Assembly: GCA_028335825.1 (NCBI GenBank)
Contig: JAIOKI010000005.1
Span: 186,001-250,000 of the forward strand
Source of the DNA: Nosema muscidifuracis
Taxonomy: Eukaryota > Microsporidia > Nosematidae
Length of the DNA: 64,000 nt
Direction of reading: 5' to 3'
Below the pieces are notes generated by a model. That model was not told the DNA's origin, ran no database searches, and worked only from the letters and a program-made list of their open reading frames with translations. Shown piece after piece: positions 29,384-38,760 of this stretch. Numbering within the stretch: position 1 is the first letter of the stretch; each line of letters starts with the position of its first letter. A program made the position numbers and the translations under genes.

Positions 29384-31678
29384 TTAAGCTGAGCATGCAT
29401 CACAAACTTCATCATTATCATTCATACTACTCATAGATTTTTCTAATAATTTTTGATCAACAGTAAACTTTATTGCTGATGTAATTGGTCTAGTTCTTAG
29501 ATAATACATCCCCGTTTTTAATCCACTTCTATAAGCATAAAAATGCATGCTGCTTAACTGAGAATAAGTCGGTTGAGCTAAAAATAAATTAAGGGATTGA
29601 GATTGATCTATAAAAATTTGTCTATCAGCTGCTAAATCAATTACATTTTTCATTTTTATTTCCCATACAGTTTTGTATAATTTTTTTATCTCATCAGGTA
29701 TCACTGAAATATTCTGAATAGATCCTTCATATTCAATTATCATATTTTTCATCTCATGCGACCATAAATTTAATTTTATCAAATCCTTAAGTAGATGCTC
29801 ATTTACTATCTGAAATTCTCCTGCATGAGTACGTCTAGTGTAAATATTTGATGTAAATGGTTCAAAACATTCATTATTATTGAATATTTGTGATGTACTG
29901 GCTGTAGGCATAGGAGCTACGAATAAACTATTCCTTACACCATATTTAAGTAATTTAGATCTCAATACCTTCCATTTTTCCATATTATTTATTTTTTTAT
30001 TGCACAATTCGAAATGAAAGATTCCTTTGCTAAGTGGTGATCCTTGATATGTCTCATATGGTCCATATTCCTTAGCTAAATCACATGAAGCATCAATCGC
30101 TGAATAATAGATAGTTTCAAATATTTCGTAATTAAGTTTTCTTGCTTCTTCACTATCAAATGGATATCTTAATAATACAAATAAATCTGCCAATCCTTGT
30201 ACACCAATACCAATAGGTCTATTTTTTAAATTGCTATTTTTACACTCTTGTACAGGATAAAATGAATTATCAATACAGTTATTTAAATTAATTGTAATAA
30301 CCCTAACTATTTCTCTCAACTTATCAAAATCAAATGCACCATCTTTTATAAATTTAGATAAACAAATACTTGCAAGATTACATACTGCTATTTCATCTTT
30401 AGAAGAATATTCTATAATTTCAGTACAAAGATTAGAAGATTTTATTGTTCCTAAATTCTGCTGATTACTTAATCTATTACAAGTATCTTTATAAACCATA
30501 TAAGGTGTTCCTGTTTCAATTTGTGCTTCGATAATAGCTTTCCATAATTTTCTTGCTTTAACTACTGTTCTACTCTTAGTATTTTCATATTTAATATATA
30601 ACTTGTTAAATTCTTCTCCCCAAACATCATCTAATCCTTTAGCTTCATTAGGACAGAATAAAGACCATTCTTCATTCTTGTCAACTCTCTCCATAAATAA
30701 ATCGTTAATCCAAAGTCCTGTAAAGACATCACGAGCTCTTAAATCTTCATTTCCTGAATTCTTTCTTAAATCTAAAAAGTCAAAGATATCTTTGTGCCAA
30801 GGTTCTAAATATACTGAAATACTACTCGATCTTTTACTACCTCCTTGATTAATATATTTTCTAGTGTAATTAATTACCTGAATCAATGGAATTATTCCTT
30901 GACTTTTACCTCCAACACTTTTTAAAGCTGATCCAAGGGATCTTATACTATGTAAATTTAAACCAATTCCACCTGAATATTTTGAAATAACCGCGCATTG
31001 TTTCAATGTATCATAAATACCTTCTATTGAATCTTCAATAGGACTTATTAAGAAACAACTAGCTAATTGAGATCTATTTAAACATGAATTATAAAGTGTT
31101 GGTGTTGCATGTGTAAAATAATGATCACTAATAAGATTGTATGTTTCCTGAACTTTTTCCCAATTAGTTTTATGTATCTGTAAAGCCACTCTCATAAAAA
31201 CATCCTGAGGTCTTTCAACTATTTCATCATTAACCTTAATTAGATACGATTTCATTAAACTTGTTATAGAAAAATAAGTTAAATAATAATCTTTTGTATA
31301 ATCCATCATATCATTGATAATATCTTTATTTTCCATTATTAATGAATAAAAATCATTATGAATGATATTTCTGTGTTTCTGTATATAAAAAATTTTATCA
31401 CTAAAAGTATTGTAAGTTACTTCATGTAAATGACACATCAATATTCTTGAACTTAATTTACCATAATCTGGATGAATAGTAGTCATAGAAGCAGCTGTCT
31501 CACTCACATATGAAATCATGGCTGAAGGTGTCATATCATCACACCACCCATTATATATTTTATCAATAAAGTACGATTTATCCACCATAGATAAGCACAT
31601 ATCATTAACATAATTAATCACCCTCTGTTTGATAATTTCAAATGTCAAATTTATTTTTTTTGATCTTTTTTGGTCCAT
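29384..31678 (-). CDS. RNR1: Ribonucleotide reductase large subunit (class I)
   Basis: Makes deoxyribonucleotides from NDPs in the cytosol with the small subunit. 764 aa from ATG 31678 (MDQKRSKK), which follows CCCC by 9 nt; the open frame extends 14 codons upstream without the signal. Conserved catalytic parts are present: SCFLIS with the substrate cysteine, NLCTEI, AVCNLAS, GGIGLNLHSIRSLGS, PIGIGVQGLADLF and PMPTASTSQI. The C-terminal redox pair is CDAC. The N-terminus lacks the VIKRDGR start of the ATP-cone and begins in what would be its helices. 764 aa against 792 (human) and 888 (yeast) agrees with a loss there. Confidence 0.95.
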   Translation of the reverse strand: MDQKRSKKINLTFEIIKQRVINYVNDMCLSMVDKSYFIDKIYNGWCDDMTPSAMISYVSETAASMTTIHPDYGKLSSRILMCHLHEVTYNTFSDKIFYIQKHRNIIHNDFYSLIMENKDIINDMMDYTKDYYLTYFSITSLMKSYLIKVNDEIVERPQDVFMRVALQIHKTNWEKVQETYNLISDHYFTHATPTLYNSCLNRSQLASCFLISPIEDSIEGIYDTLKQCAVISKYSGGIGLNLHSIRSLGSALKSVGGKSQGIIPLIQVINYTRKYINQGGSKRSSSISVYLEPWHKDIFDFLDLRKNSGNEDLRARDVFTGLWINDLFMERVDKNEEWSLFCPNEAKGLDDVWGEEFNKLYIKYENTKSRTVVKARKLWKAIIEAQIETGTPYMVYKDTCNRLSNQQNLGTIKSSNLCTEIIEYSSKDEIAVCNLASICLSKFIKDGAFDFDKLREIVRVITINLNNCIDNSFYPVQECKNSNLKNRPIGIGVQGLADLFVLLRYPFDSEEARKLNYEIFETIYYSAIDASCDLAKEYGPYETYQGSPLSKGIFHFELCNKKINNMEKWKVLRSKLLKYGVRNSLFVAPMPTASTSQIFNNNECFEPFTSNIYTRRTHAGEFQIVNEHLLKDLIKLNLWSHEMKNMIIEYEGSIQNISVIPDEIKKLYKTVWEIKMKNVIDLAADRQIFIDQSQSLNLFLAQPTYSQLSSMHFYAYRSGLKTGMYYLRTRPITSAIKFTVDQKLLEKSMSSMNDNDEVCDACSA

Positions 31679-31817
31679 CTTGTTTATGGGGATCCAAAAA
31701 TTTATTAAATAGTTATGCAAAAAAAATAAATTTGTTTATTTATTTAGTTTAGCATAAATACCGTTTTATGTAAATTTTTATGCAAGCGGGTTTTTTATTT
31801 TTTTAAATCCCTCCCTT

Positions 31818-32828
31818 ATGAAGAGATCTCTGACACATGAAAACATTGATATATTCTTTCTATTAAATGAAAACAGAATTCTGACACAATCTGAGCTTAA
31901 AAAAGTTCTTCCTAAAGAAAATTATGGAGAATATATTAAAGGTTTTTATAGGAAAAGACTTATTGACATTTTTACTAAAAATTATGAATGTCCTTGGTTT
32001 GCTAAAAAATACATAAAAGAAAAAAAAGAGTTTAAAGTTTGGAATTTCGAATTTAAAAATGTTTATTATTTAATTAGTGAAGTATCATTAGATGATGATT
32101 TTTCTAGACTTTCTGAAATTAGTGGGTACATAAATCATTATCCAATTACTCCAGAAGGATTTAAAATGAGTATTATTTTAGAAATGAAAGAAGAAAGAAA
32201 TATTTCTGAAGATATTTTGCCTATATTTGTCAATAATGAAGTCAAAATTGATTTAATTAAAAAGGAAGAATTAATTATTAAAGACAAACAAAATTCTAAT
32301 CAAGAAATTTTGAATATTTTGTGTAATTTTTACAAGATAAGTCTTCCACAAACTGAAGACCCATTAAAATATGTATTTTTATATTGTACAACTTGTAATA
32401 AGCAATATGATTCAGATATTGAAATGGTGTACAAATGTAATAAAAATTGTGTTGGAGATGCTCGTAGAAAAGAGTTATTAGCTAATTACTCTGATTTTTC
32501 GTATATGAAGAATGTTCATATGGACTTTATCATAAAGAGTAATATAATTAAATATGAAGAAACTGTTTATCAATGTGCTTATTGCGATAAGAGATTTGAA
32601 TCAGAAAATTTTATTAATTTACACTACGAAAAGAAACACAAAGATGAGCTTGAATTAAGAAATAAGAAATATGAAGAATACAAATTGTTTATTGACAATA
32701 TCGATTTGAAAATTTTATATTTAGCAGAAGGTTCACTTGAAGGAAAACCTTGGTATGCCAAATTAGTTGATGATGGAAAAGTAGTTTATGATATGAATCG
32801 AGTATTTAGTGGAGAGATCATTTTATAA
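31818..32828 (+). CDS. ARS2/SERRATE-like zinc finger protein
   Basis: 336 aa starting after CCCTCCCTT. A C2H2 finger near 251-275 reads YQCAYCDKRFESENFINLHY then EKKHKDEL, followed by a helix (ELRNKKYEEYKLFIDNI). This finger plus helix resembles the ARS2/SERRATE finger (CDKLFKGPEFV-KH--NKH). A second Cys cluster (CTTCNKQYD, CNKNC) lies near 190-215. The upstream half has helices and a FEFKNVYYLISE block. ARS2 links the cap-binding complex to RNA 3' processing and decay in the nucleus. The match is from memory of the pattern and covers only part of the protein. Confidence 0.5.
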   Translation: MKRSLTHENIDIFFLLNENRILTQSELKKVLPKENYGEYIKGFYRKRLIDIFTKNYECPWFAKKYIKEKKEFKVWNFEFKNVYYLISEVSLDDDFSRLSEISGYINHYPITPEGFKMSIILEMKEERNISEDILPIFVNNEVKIDLIKKEELIIKDKQNSNQEILNILCNFYKISLPQTEDPLKYVFLYCTTCNKQYDSDIEMVYKCNKNCVGDARRKELLANYSDFSYMKNVHMDFIIKSNIIKYEETVYQCAYCDKRFESENFINLHYEKKHKDELELRNKKYEEYKLFIDNIDLKILYLAEGSLEGKPWYAKLVDDGKVVYDMNRVFSGEIIL

Positions 32829-32966
32829 TTAAATTTTATGTACTAAATTATGAATTTGATTTTAAAATTTAATTTTCGTTATAAGCCATATATTGTAAAG
32901 AAAAATAATATCTAAAATGTTTAACATAGTCTATAAGATTTTTACTTAACAAAAAAATCAAAAAAT

Positions 32967-33049
32967 GGTATCTGTGGGATTCGAACCCACGCCCACGAAT
33001 GTGGAACTGATCTTGAGTCAGACGCCTTAGACCACTCGGCCAAGATACC
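32967..33049 (-). tRNA. tRNA-Leu (anticodon CAA)
   Basis: 83 nt. Acceptor stem GGTATCT with AGATACC. D-arm TGGCCGAGTGGTCTAAGGC. Anticodon loop CTCAAGA with CAA (33013-33015) on a stem of four pairs plus one mismatch. Long class II variable arm (CCAC-ATTC-GTGG). T-arm GTGGG-TTCGAAT-CCCAC. A run of six T follows the 3' end on the coding strand, a Pol III stop. No intron, unlike many eukaryotic tRNA-Leu(CAA) genes. Confidence 0.95.
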
Positions 33050-33133
33050 TGTACGTGCAACAAAAAACCAAATATATATCATTTGAAGACTTTATCTCTA
33101 ATAAGATGCTTATGTTTTATGTATAGAAAAAAA

Positions 33134-33661
33134 TCAATTATTTATTATTTGAACACTTCCATCTTCAATAAGATGCTCAATTGATTTATGTCTAACAAAA
33201 TAAATTCTATTTTCTAGTATTTCAATACATTCATCTCCATCATATATTATTCCACTATCTTTAATACACAGTATATGCACATATACATTTATTGGTGGTG
33301 TATTGACTTTATAAAATTTTATTTCGGAAAAAAATTTGTAATACTCATTTTCTGCGTCTTTTATTCTATTCCATTTTTCGAGTTCTTCATCAGATAAAAA
33401 TTCTGTGTTATTTTCGTTTGTAAGAAGAAATCTTCTTACTGTGTACACGCCAAGTATATTTTGACATCTTTCTTTGTAAAATTTTAGAAATGCGAAGTTT
33501 AAACCTGTTTCTTCTGTCACCAATGAATTTCTTTTTAAATCTTCAATAAGTTTATCAGCATAATTTATTTGATCTTGTATGTCTTTTACTAATACATAAT
33601 TGTATTTTTTAAGAACATTACACTCATCAAGAAGAAGAAGTCCACTTTTGTCATTTAACAT
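33134..33661 (-). CDS. PSF1: DNA replication complex GINS subunit PSF1
   Basis: Part of GINS, which with CDC45 and MCM2-7 forms the replicative helicase. 175 aa, against 196 in human and 208 in yeast. The N-terminal helical domain carries FLKFYKERCQNILGVYTVRR, comparable to the IKFRHCSLLRNRRC--AYLYDR block. The C-terminal B-domain is clear: PPINVYVHILCIKDSGIIYD then IYFVRHKSIEHLIEDGSVQII. CCC lies about 9 nt upstream of the ATG. PSF1 from other species ends the same way, with the reader helix followed by G-x-x-x-x-I. Confidence 0.83.
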   Translation of the reverse strand: MLNDKSGLLLLDECNVLKKYNYVLVKDIQDQINYADKLIEDLKRNSLVTEETGLNFAFLKFYKERCQNILGVYTVRRFLLTNENNTEFLSDEELEKWNRIKDAENEYYKFFSEIKFYKVNTPPINVYVHILCIKDSGIIYDGDECIEILENRIYFVRHKSIEHLIEDGSVQIINN

Positions 33662-33698
33662 AATACTCAGGGTAATAATTTATAAAAAAAACTTATAT

Positions 33699-34691
33699 TT
33701 ATTCTACTTTGTGTCTTAGATAAGAAATCCCATATTTTCTGTCTTTTGTTCTCTTCGATATCCAGTATTCACAAATATTCTTTAAAATATTATTATCAAT
33801 ATTCTCACTCAGTTCTTTATATATTGTATCTGATATTATAGGTTCGCTTTTAATTATCTTATTGTATTCGGTATCTTTCCATTCATTTATTTGTACTTTT
33901 TTTCTTATTAAAGGTTTTTCATTAATTTTTACGTATCCTGAATATAAATTTCTAAACGATGCACTGCTTGTGAACATATTTTTACTTTTTGAAGGATCGT
34001 GTAACTGACAATACGAAATCTTATTATTAATATCGTAATATACTTTGTCTATACTACAACCCATATGATAAGAAGTCATACATATACCATAAGAACATTC
34101 TATCATGGTATATTTATCATCTTTACACTTACATATAGAACAAGTTCCGGGTACTATTTTATAATCTCCGATATATATTGGTTCTTTAGATATTGGATTA
34201 TCAAAATCAAGTGATTTATCAAAAATTACACAAAGAATGTGACCAAATTTAAAATCTATCGTCATTTTCATAGCTCCACCTTTAAATCCACAGAATATAC
34301 AGGTATGATCTAAAAAATTGAAGATACAGCATTGACAAAGAAAGAATTCTTCTTTTGAATAACTTGAACCATAACAATCCCTATGTACTGAAATACTACA
34401 TCCTTGGCATACTAAAATAGGATCATCATCTACTTCTTTTCTAACACAAACATCACAAATATCTGATGGAATATTTTTTTTTATTTTTTGAAGTTTCTTG
34501 TCTTTTTCTTTAAACCATTCTTTATCTAACCTATCCATAACGAACTCAAACAAATCAAAATCAGAAATCTTAATTTGATCACAAAATTTTAGATCTTCTG
34601 TATCCATACAGTAATCTACTCTATTAAAATCCTCTACATAGTTTATTACAACAGGAAGATTTTTATCAAAATCTAAATTATCCCTAAACAT
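33699..34691 (-). CDS. NTO1: PHD-zinc-knuckle-PHD protein (NTO1/BRPF/JADE type)
   Basis: 330 aa. The N-terminal ~75 residues precede a C4HC3 PHD finger (CDVCVRKEVDDDPILVCQGC, then SVHRDCYG). A zinc knuckle follows (CIFCGFKGGAMKM), then a second extended PHD (CSICKCKDDKYTMIECSYG, CMTSYHMGC). This trio is the hallmark of scaffold subunits of MYST acetyltransferase complexes (NTO1 in NuA3, JADE/BRPF with HBO1/MOZ). The bromodomain and PWWP of BRPF are absent, as in yeast NTO1's core plan and in JADE. It likely recruits a MYST enzyme to histone H3 tails; the MYST gene here is ESA1-type, so the pairing is not proven. Confidence 0.75.
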   Translation of the reverse strand: MFRDNLDFDKNLPVVINYVEDFNRVDYCMDTEDLKFCDQIKISDFDLFEFVMDRLDKEWFKEKDKKLQKIKKNIPSDICDVCVRKEVDDDPILVCQGCSISVHRDCYGSSYSKEEFFLCQCCIFNFLDHTCIFCGFKGGAMKMTIDFKFGHILCVIFDKSLDFDNPISKEPIYIGDYKIVPGTCSICKCKDDKYTMIECSYGICMTSYHMGCSIDKVYYDINNKISYCQLHDPSKSKNMFTSSASFRNLYSGYVKINEKPLIRKKVQINEWKDTEYNKIIKSEPIISDTIYKELSENIDNNILKNICEYWISKRTKDRKYGISYLRHKVE

Positions 34692-34736
34692 AAAAATATT
34701 TTTTTTTACAAATTAAATATTTATAAATTAAACCAT

Positions 34737-35210
34737 TTATTTATTATCATCTTGGCCTTCTGCATGTAATCTAGTCCATTCTCGTGCCTTCCTGTTAAAT
34801 TCAGTTCTGTTTTGTTTATACAAATCTGCTGCTTCTTTGTACAAGGGATCATCTGGGTTAGGATCTTGTAGTAGAGCTATAAGACTAAGAAGAACTTTGT
34901 CTATAGTAAGAGCAGGGCTCCATTCAGTTTTCAAAATATCCAAGCATATTTCTCTATTAAAAATATTACAATGAAATATTTTAGTATTAAAATACACCTT
35001 TGGAGGTTTGAAAGGATAATCAGGTGGAAAAGTAATTTCTAACTCAAAAAGTCCACCTTCATAAGGTGAACCAGGAGGTCCAAGAATAAATGCATTCCAT
35101 TTATCTAGTTCGTTAAGGTTTTTTGGACCGGCACTGCAGCCCGGTGGTGGTTCTACAGACATACTTCTTGCTTCTGATAAAAGTCTTTTATTTTTATTTC
35201 CAGATGACAT
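34737..35210 (-). CDS. Ubiquitin-conjugating enzyme E2 (UBC4/5-like)
   Basis: 157 aa, a single UBC fold with a short charged tail. FILGPPGSPYEGGLFELEI and FPPDYPFKPPKVYF are canonical. The catalytic cysteine is Cys89 in REICLDILKTEWSPAL. The conserved HPN triad upstream is HCN (80-82): proline is replaced, the catalytic asparagine kept. The C-terminal DPNPDDPLYKEAADLYKQNR is UBC4/5-like. CCC directly precedes the ATG. It passes ubiquitin from E1 to E3 ligases. Which E2 subtype it replaces in this organism is unclear. Confidence 0.85.
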   Translation of the reverse strand: MSSGNKNKRLLSEARSMSVEPPPGCSAGPKNLNELDKWNAFILGPPGSPYEGGLFELEITFPPDYPFKPPKVYFNTKIFHCNIFNREICLDILKTEWSPALTIDKVLLSLIALLQDPNPDDPLYKEAADLYKQNRTEFNRKAREWTRLHAEGQDDNK

Positions 35211-35829
35211 GGGTTAAACATTTAATAATTTTTTTAGCAAATTAGATAGAAAAAATGACAAATAAAATTTATTATTTATCTTAATTTAGAAAAGGTTGGA
35301 TTTTCTTATTAAAAAATATTTTATAAGAAAATAGCGTAAGTTTTATTTTATATTTAAAATAATTATTTTATTTTACTTGATATCAATTATGATATTGTCA
35401 TTAAGAGTCTAACTCGGTCTTAAGAATATCTAAATTCATCAATTAAGCCTTAGTATTCTTTTTTATTTAATTATTCTAAACTTATATCTTTTAATTTACT
35501 TGACATTTTTGACAGGGTAAATATTTTTTAATTTACAATAAAAAGGCAAAATTTATATTCTTTATTTCTAAAATTAGATTAATTTATAGTTTTGATGCTG
35601 AATAATTTATCGAAAACTATTTAAATAAATCAACCTAAAAGTGATTATTATGGATTCAAAAGAGTACACTAATAAAACTTGTTTATCTAATCCAACTATT
35701 ATTTCAAATTATACAAATAATATCTTTTTTAATTTTAATAATCTTTATGATTTATCTAAATATCAATTATTATATTCATAAATACAGAAATTAAATATTT
35801 TTAAGAATTTTTAAGCCTTTAATTCCAAA
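35211..35829. other. Gap of 0.6 kb
   Basis: Divergent upstream space of the E2 gene and a hypothetical gene. A 43-codon + strand frame at 35650-35781 (MDSKEYTNKTCLSNPTIISN) is too short and low in complexity to call. No RNA or repeat recognised. Confidence 0.45.
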
Positions 35830-36564
35830 ATGAAATATTCTGAAACCAATTTGCTTAAATTATTAAAATATAAAGATTTAAAAACGAAATCCATGCTAGA
35901 AAAGATATCTAGTAGCTTAAATACCCAATACTTTGAAGATAATGAAGTTTATACACTAGGTAGTAAACATTTTGTACTTGATATCAATAAACAGATCAAA
36001 ATAATTTATGTAGACGATTCTTATTCTGAATTATTCAAGTACGTTGAATTTTTTCTTAACTATTTCTTTGAATCCAAACAATATATCGAATTTTACTACC
36101 ATCTCAAATATTTTATAAATTTTCTCGAATTTTATGGAACAGAAAAAGGAACGAATAATCTAAAAAATATCAGAAACTCAGCAGATTTATGTGAATGTCT
36201 AAGAAATTACAATTATTGTGATATTTATCATATACCAATACGTAATAATAATTTTGTATTTAACATATTTACTCATAGATATGAATATCACTCATTCGAA
36301 AACTTATTTATCTCAGTACCACAGATATTAATTAATAATGAAAATTTAGACTTTTCTTTTGAATATAATCTTAGTGATTGCTATCTACCTAATTTTTTTA
36401 ATATAAGAATCTTGAAATATTTTAAAAATTCGTATTACAAAAAAAATATTAACGATAAGGAAATTCTAGTTGATAAAGATGGTAAAATAACTGTGAATGG
36501 TGAGTATGACAAAATATTATCATTTTTGTTCAAAAGAGGAAATAATCTTAGTTATCTAATATAA
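35830..36564 (+). CDS. Hypothetical protein
   Basis: 244 aa, rich in N, Y, F and K. No signal peptide, membrane span or known motif. It starts MKYSETNLLKLLKYKDLKTK with TTCC just upstream. A middle block (SELFKYVEFFLNYFFESKQY) looks helical and the end has short strands (EILVDKDGKITVNGEY). It shares no obvious blocks with the secreted families at 13.8-17.3 or 45.7 kb. Function unknown. Confidence 0.5.
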   Translation: MKYSETNLLKLLKYKDLKTKSMLEKISSSLNTQYFEDNEVYTLGSKHFVLDINKQIKIIYVDDSYSELFKYVEFFLNYFFESKQYIEFYYHLKYFINFLEFYGTEKGTNNLKNIRNSADLCECLRNYNYCDIYHIPIRNNNFVFNIFTHRYEYHSFENLFISVPQILINNENLDFSFEYNLSDCYLPNFFNIRILKYFKNSYYKKNINDKEILVDKDGKITVNGEYDKILSFLFKRGNNLSYLI

Positions 36565-36603
36565 ATGATTATAATATGTTAATCATGTTTTTTTTCTTCA
36601 AGA

Positions 36604-36838
36604 TATTTGTTTGGATATTCTAATATGAGTCACTAATTACTAAATAATGAGTTTTGTTGTTAAAGCACTTTTTTTTCTTACAAGATATTTTTTTGATCAT
36701 GTTTTTATATTTAATTGAAAATATTTGTTTGGATATTCTAATATGAGTCACTAATTACTAAATAATGAGTTTTGTTGTTAAAGCACTTTTTTATCTTAAT
36801 AAAATTTTTTTTGATCATGTTTTTATATTTAATTGAAA
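36604..36838. repeat. 117-bp direct duplication
   Basis: Two near-identical copies (36604-36720 and 36721-36838), each starting ATATTTGTTTGGATATTCTA and ending TATATTTAATTGAAA, with a third copy just begun at 36839. They lie 60-290 bp upstream of the acyl-CoA synthetase ATG, so they may alter its promoter. Confidence 0.9.
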
Positions 36839-36893
36839 ATATTTGTTTGTTTTCGTTATATTTTAACTTTAAAAAAAAAATTTTGATTAACCC

Positions 36894-38351
36894 ATGGAAA
36901 AAAGAATAAACAAAAATAAAAATGGAGAAATAATGCATAACAATTTTATTGAAGATATTGAATCTACTGAAAATGGATCAAAAACTTTGATTGAGTTATT
37001 CTTATCATCAGTAGAAACTTATCCAAACAAAGAATTTTTGGGAACTATAAAGAAAAATCAGCTTTATTGGGAATCTTATAGTGAAATACGGTTAAAAGTA
37101 GAAAAGTTGAGTTCTTTTTTTAATTCAATTGTTGATGAAAAAAACATTATTGGAATATTTTCTGTAAATAGGTATGAGTGGCTTGTATCTGAGTATGCTA
37201 GTTATTTATCAAATTGTTTAAATTGCCCACTTTATTCTACATTCGGACCCGAAGCTGTCAAATTAATTATTGGGGAGACTCAAATGAAAATATGTTGTTT
37301 ATCAGGTGTAAAAGCTGAAAATTTATTGGATATTCTAAAGGATCAAAAAAATACTTCATTGGAACATGTCATTATATTTGATGATGAGTTTGATAATGAA
37401 AATGAATTTGAAGATATTGGTATTAAGGTTCATTTCCTTAATAAAATATTTGAGAATACAAATATTAATTTAAGAAAATCTAATTTATCGTCTAATGATT
37501 TGGCTACAATTTGCTATACAAGTGGAACTTCAGGAATACCAAAGGGTGTACTTTTAACTCATAAAAATTTTCTGGCAAATGTAGCTGCTTTTTTCAGGGG
37601 AAATACAAAAAATGAATTTTACAATGTAAAATCAGATGATGTTTATCTGTCATATCTTCCTTTAGCTCACGTAATGGAACGTATTTCTGTTAGTGTAATT
37701 ATGTCTGCAGGTGGATCTATTGGTTTTTATAGGGGAAATCCTAAAGAAATTCAGAAAGATTATATGATTATAAAACCAACCTTTATTATAGCAGTACCAA
37801 GAGTTCTAAATCTTTTTAAACAAAAAATTGAGGAAGGTGTAGCTTCGAGAGGATTTTTAGCTAATTTCGTTTTTAATTTAGCACTCAAATGGAAGATATG
37901 GAGACAAAAAAGTGGAAGTATAAAAAATTCTTTATTGGATTTTTTTATATTTGATAAGATATCAAATGAATTTGGTGGACGTATTCGAGCTTGTTTATGT
38001 GGGTCTGCTTCTTTAAGTTTAAATGTTCTTAGTTTTTTACAGGGTGCTATGTCTATGAGGATATTTCAAGGATATGGACAGACAGAAACAACAGGAGCTA
38101 CATCATTATGTCCTTTGGATGTATATGATTTTGATAGTGTTGGTATACCATATCCATCTTGTAGAATTAAGCTTTTACCTACAGAAGGTTATGATGATTC
38201 TACTGGTGAAATTTTAGTAAAGGGGGATAATGTAACACAAGGTTATTATAAAAGACCAGAACTTAATGAAGAATTGTTTACTGAAGATGGTTGGCTTAAA
38301 ACCGGTGATATAGGTAGAATTGTTAATGGAGCTTTAAGAATTGAGGGATGA
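36894..38351 (+). CDS. Long-chain acyl-CoA synthetase, frame up to an in-frame TGA
   Basis: Activates fatty acids to acyl-CoA by an acyl-AMP intermediate, usually at ER or other membranes. 485 codons: AMP-binding P-loop YTSGTSGIPKGVLLTH, then SYLPLAHVMER, GYGQTETTGAT, and TGDIGRI near the end. The TGA (38349-38351) follows LRIEG. The frame then continues to 38729 with the normal C-terminal domain, so the intact protein would have about 611 aa, typical for the family. TGA stands where the family has the conserved Arg of the D/G-R-x-K-(N/D) hinge motif (one-base change from CGA or AGA). CCC directly precedes the ATG. Confidence 0.8.
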   Translation: MEKRINKNKNGEIMHNNFIEDIESTENGSKTLIELFLSSVETYPNKEFLGTIKKNQLYWESYSEIRLKVEKLSSFFNSIVDEKNIIGIFSVNRYEWLVSEYASYLSNCLNCPLYSTFGPEAVKLIIGETQMKICCLSGVKAENLLDILKDQKNTSLEHVIIFDDEFDNENEFEDIGIKVHFLNKIFENTNINLRKSNLSSNDLATICYTSGTSGIPKGVLLTHKNFLANVAAFFRGNTKNEFYNVKSDDVYLSYLPLAHVMERISVSVIMSAGGSIGFYRGNPKEIQKDYMIIKPTFIIAVPRVLNLFKQKIEEGVASRGFLANFVFNLALKWKIWRQKSGSIKNSLLDFFIFDKISNEFGGRIRACLCGSASLSLNVLSFLQGAMSMRIFQGYGQTETTGATSLCPLDVYDFDSVGIPYPSCRIKLLPTEGYDDSTGEILVKGDNVTQGYYKRPELNEELFTEDGWLKTGDIGRIVNGALRIEG

Positions 38352-38729
38352 ACAAAAGATAGGTTTAAAACAGGTCATGGGGAATACATAGAACCTGAAA
38401 AATTAGAAATGTTATTTATAGGTGGAATAATAGAAGATATAATTATTACAAGTTTAAGTGGATGTGATAAATTAGTAGCTATTGTAGTATCAACCAAAGA
38501 TGATGTTACAGAAAAGGATATACTTGATCATATTTTTTCTAAGGGAAACAGTCTTGTTAAAGATAAGAGAATGAACAGATATGAAATTCCTTCGCATATA
38601 ATTTTATCAAAAAAAGGATTTGAAGCATATGAGAATCAAAACTTTTTATCACCCACTGCTAAAAAGATAAGGAAGAATATCGAAAAATATTTTAATAAGG
38701 AAATTAAGAAAGTTCTAAAAATGAATTAA
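38352..38729 (+). pseudogene. C-terminal domain of the acyl-CoA synthetase, beyond the in-frame TGA
   Basis: In frame with 36894-38351. It reads TKDRFKTGHGEYIEPEKLEM, the family's K-(N/D)-x-x-K then GEYI-PE-LE, and ends with the swivel domain lysine region NFLSPTAKKIRKNIEKYF. An ATG at 38409 exists but would give a fragment without the catalytic hinge. The domain shows no further breaks, so the stop is recent, an assembly error, or read through. Confidence 0.75.
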
Positions 38730-38760
38730 ATTTATTACATTGTAAAATTAATAATCTTAA

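Noticed and set aside
30603-30848. 81-codon + strand frame
   Set aside because: Antisense of the highly conserved ribonucleotide reductase gene; no start signal and no homology.
35650-35781. 43-codon frame starting MDSKEYTNKT
   Set aside because: Low complexity (N, S, T, Y) and no start signal; could be chance.
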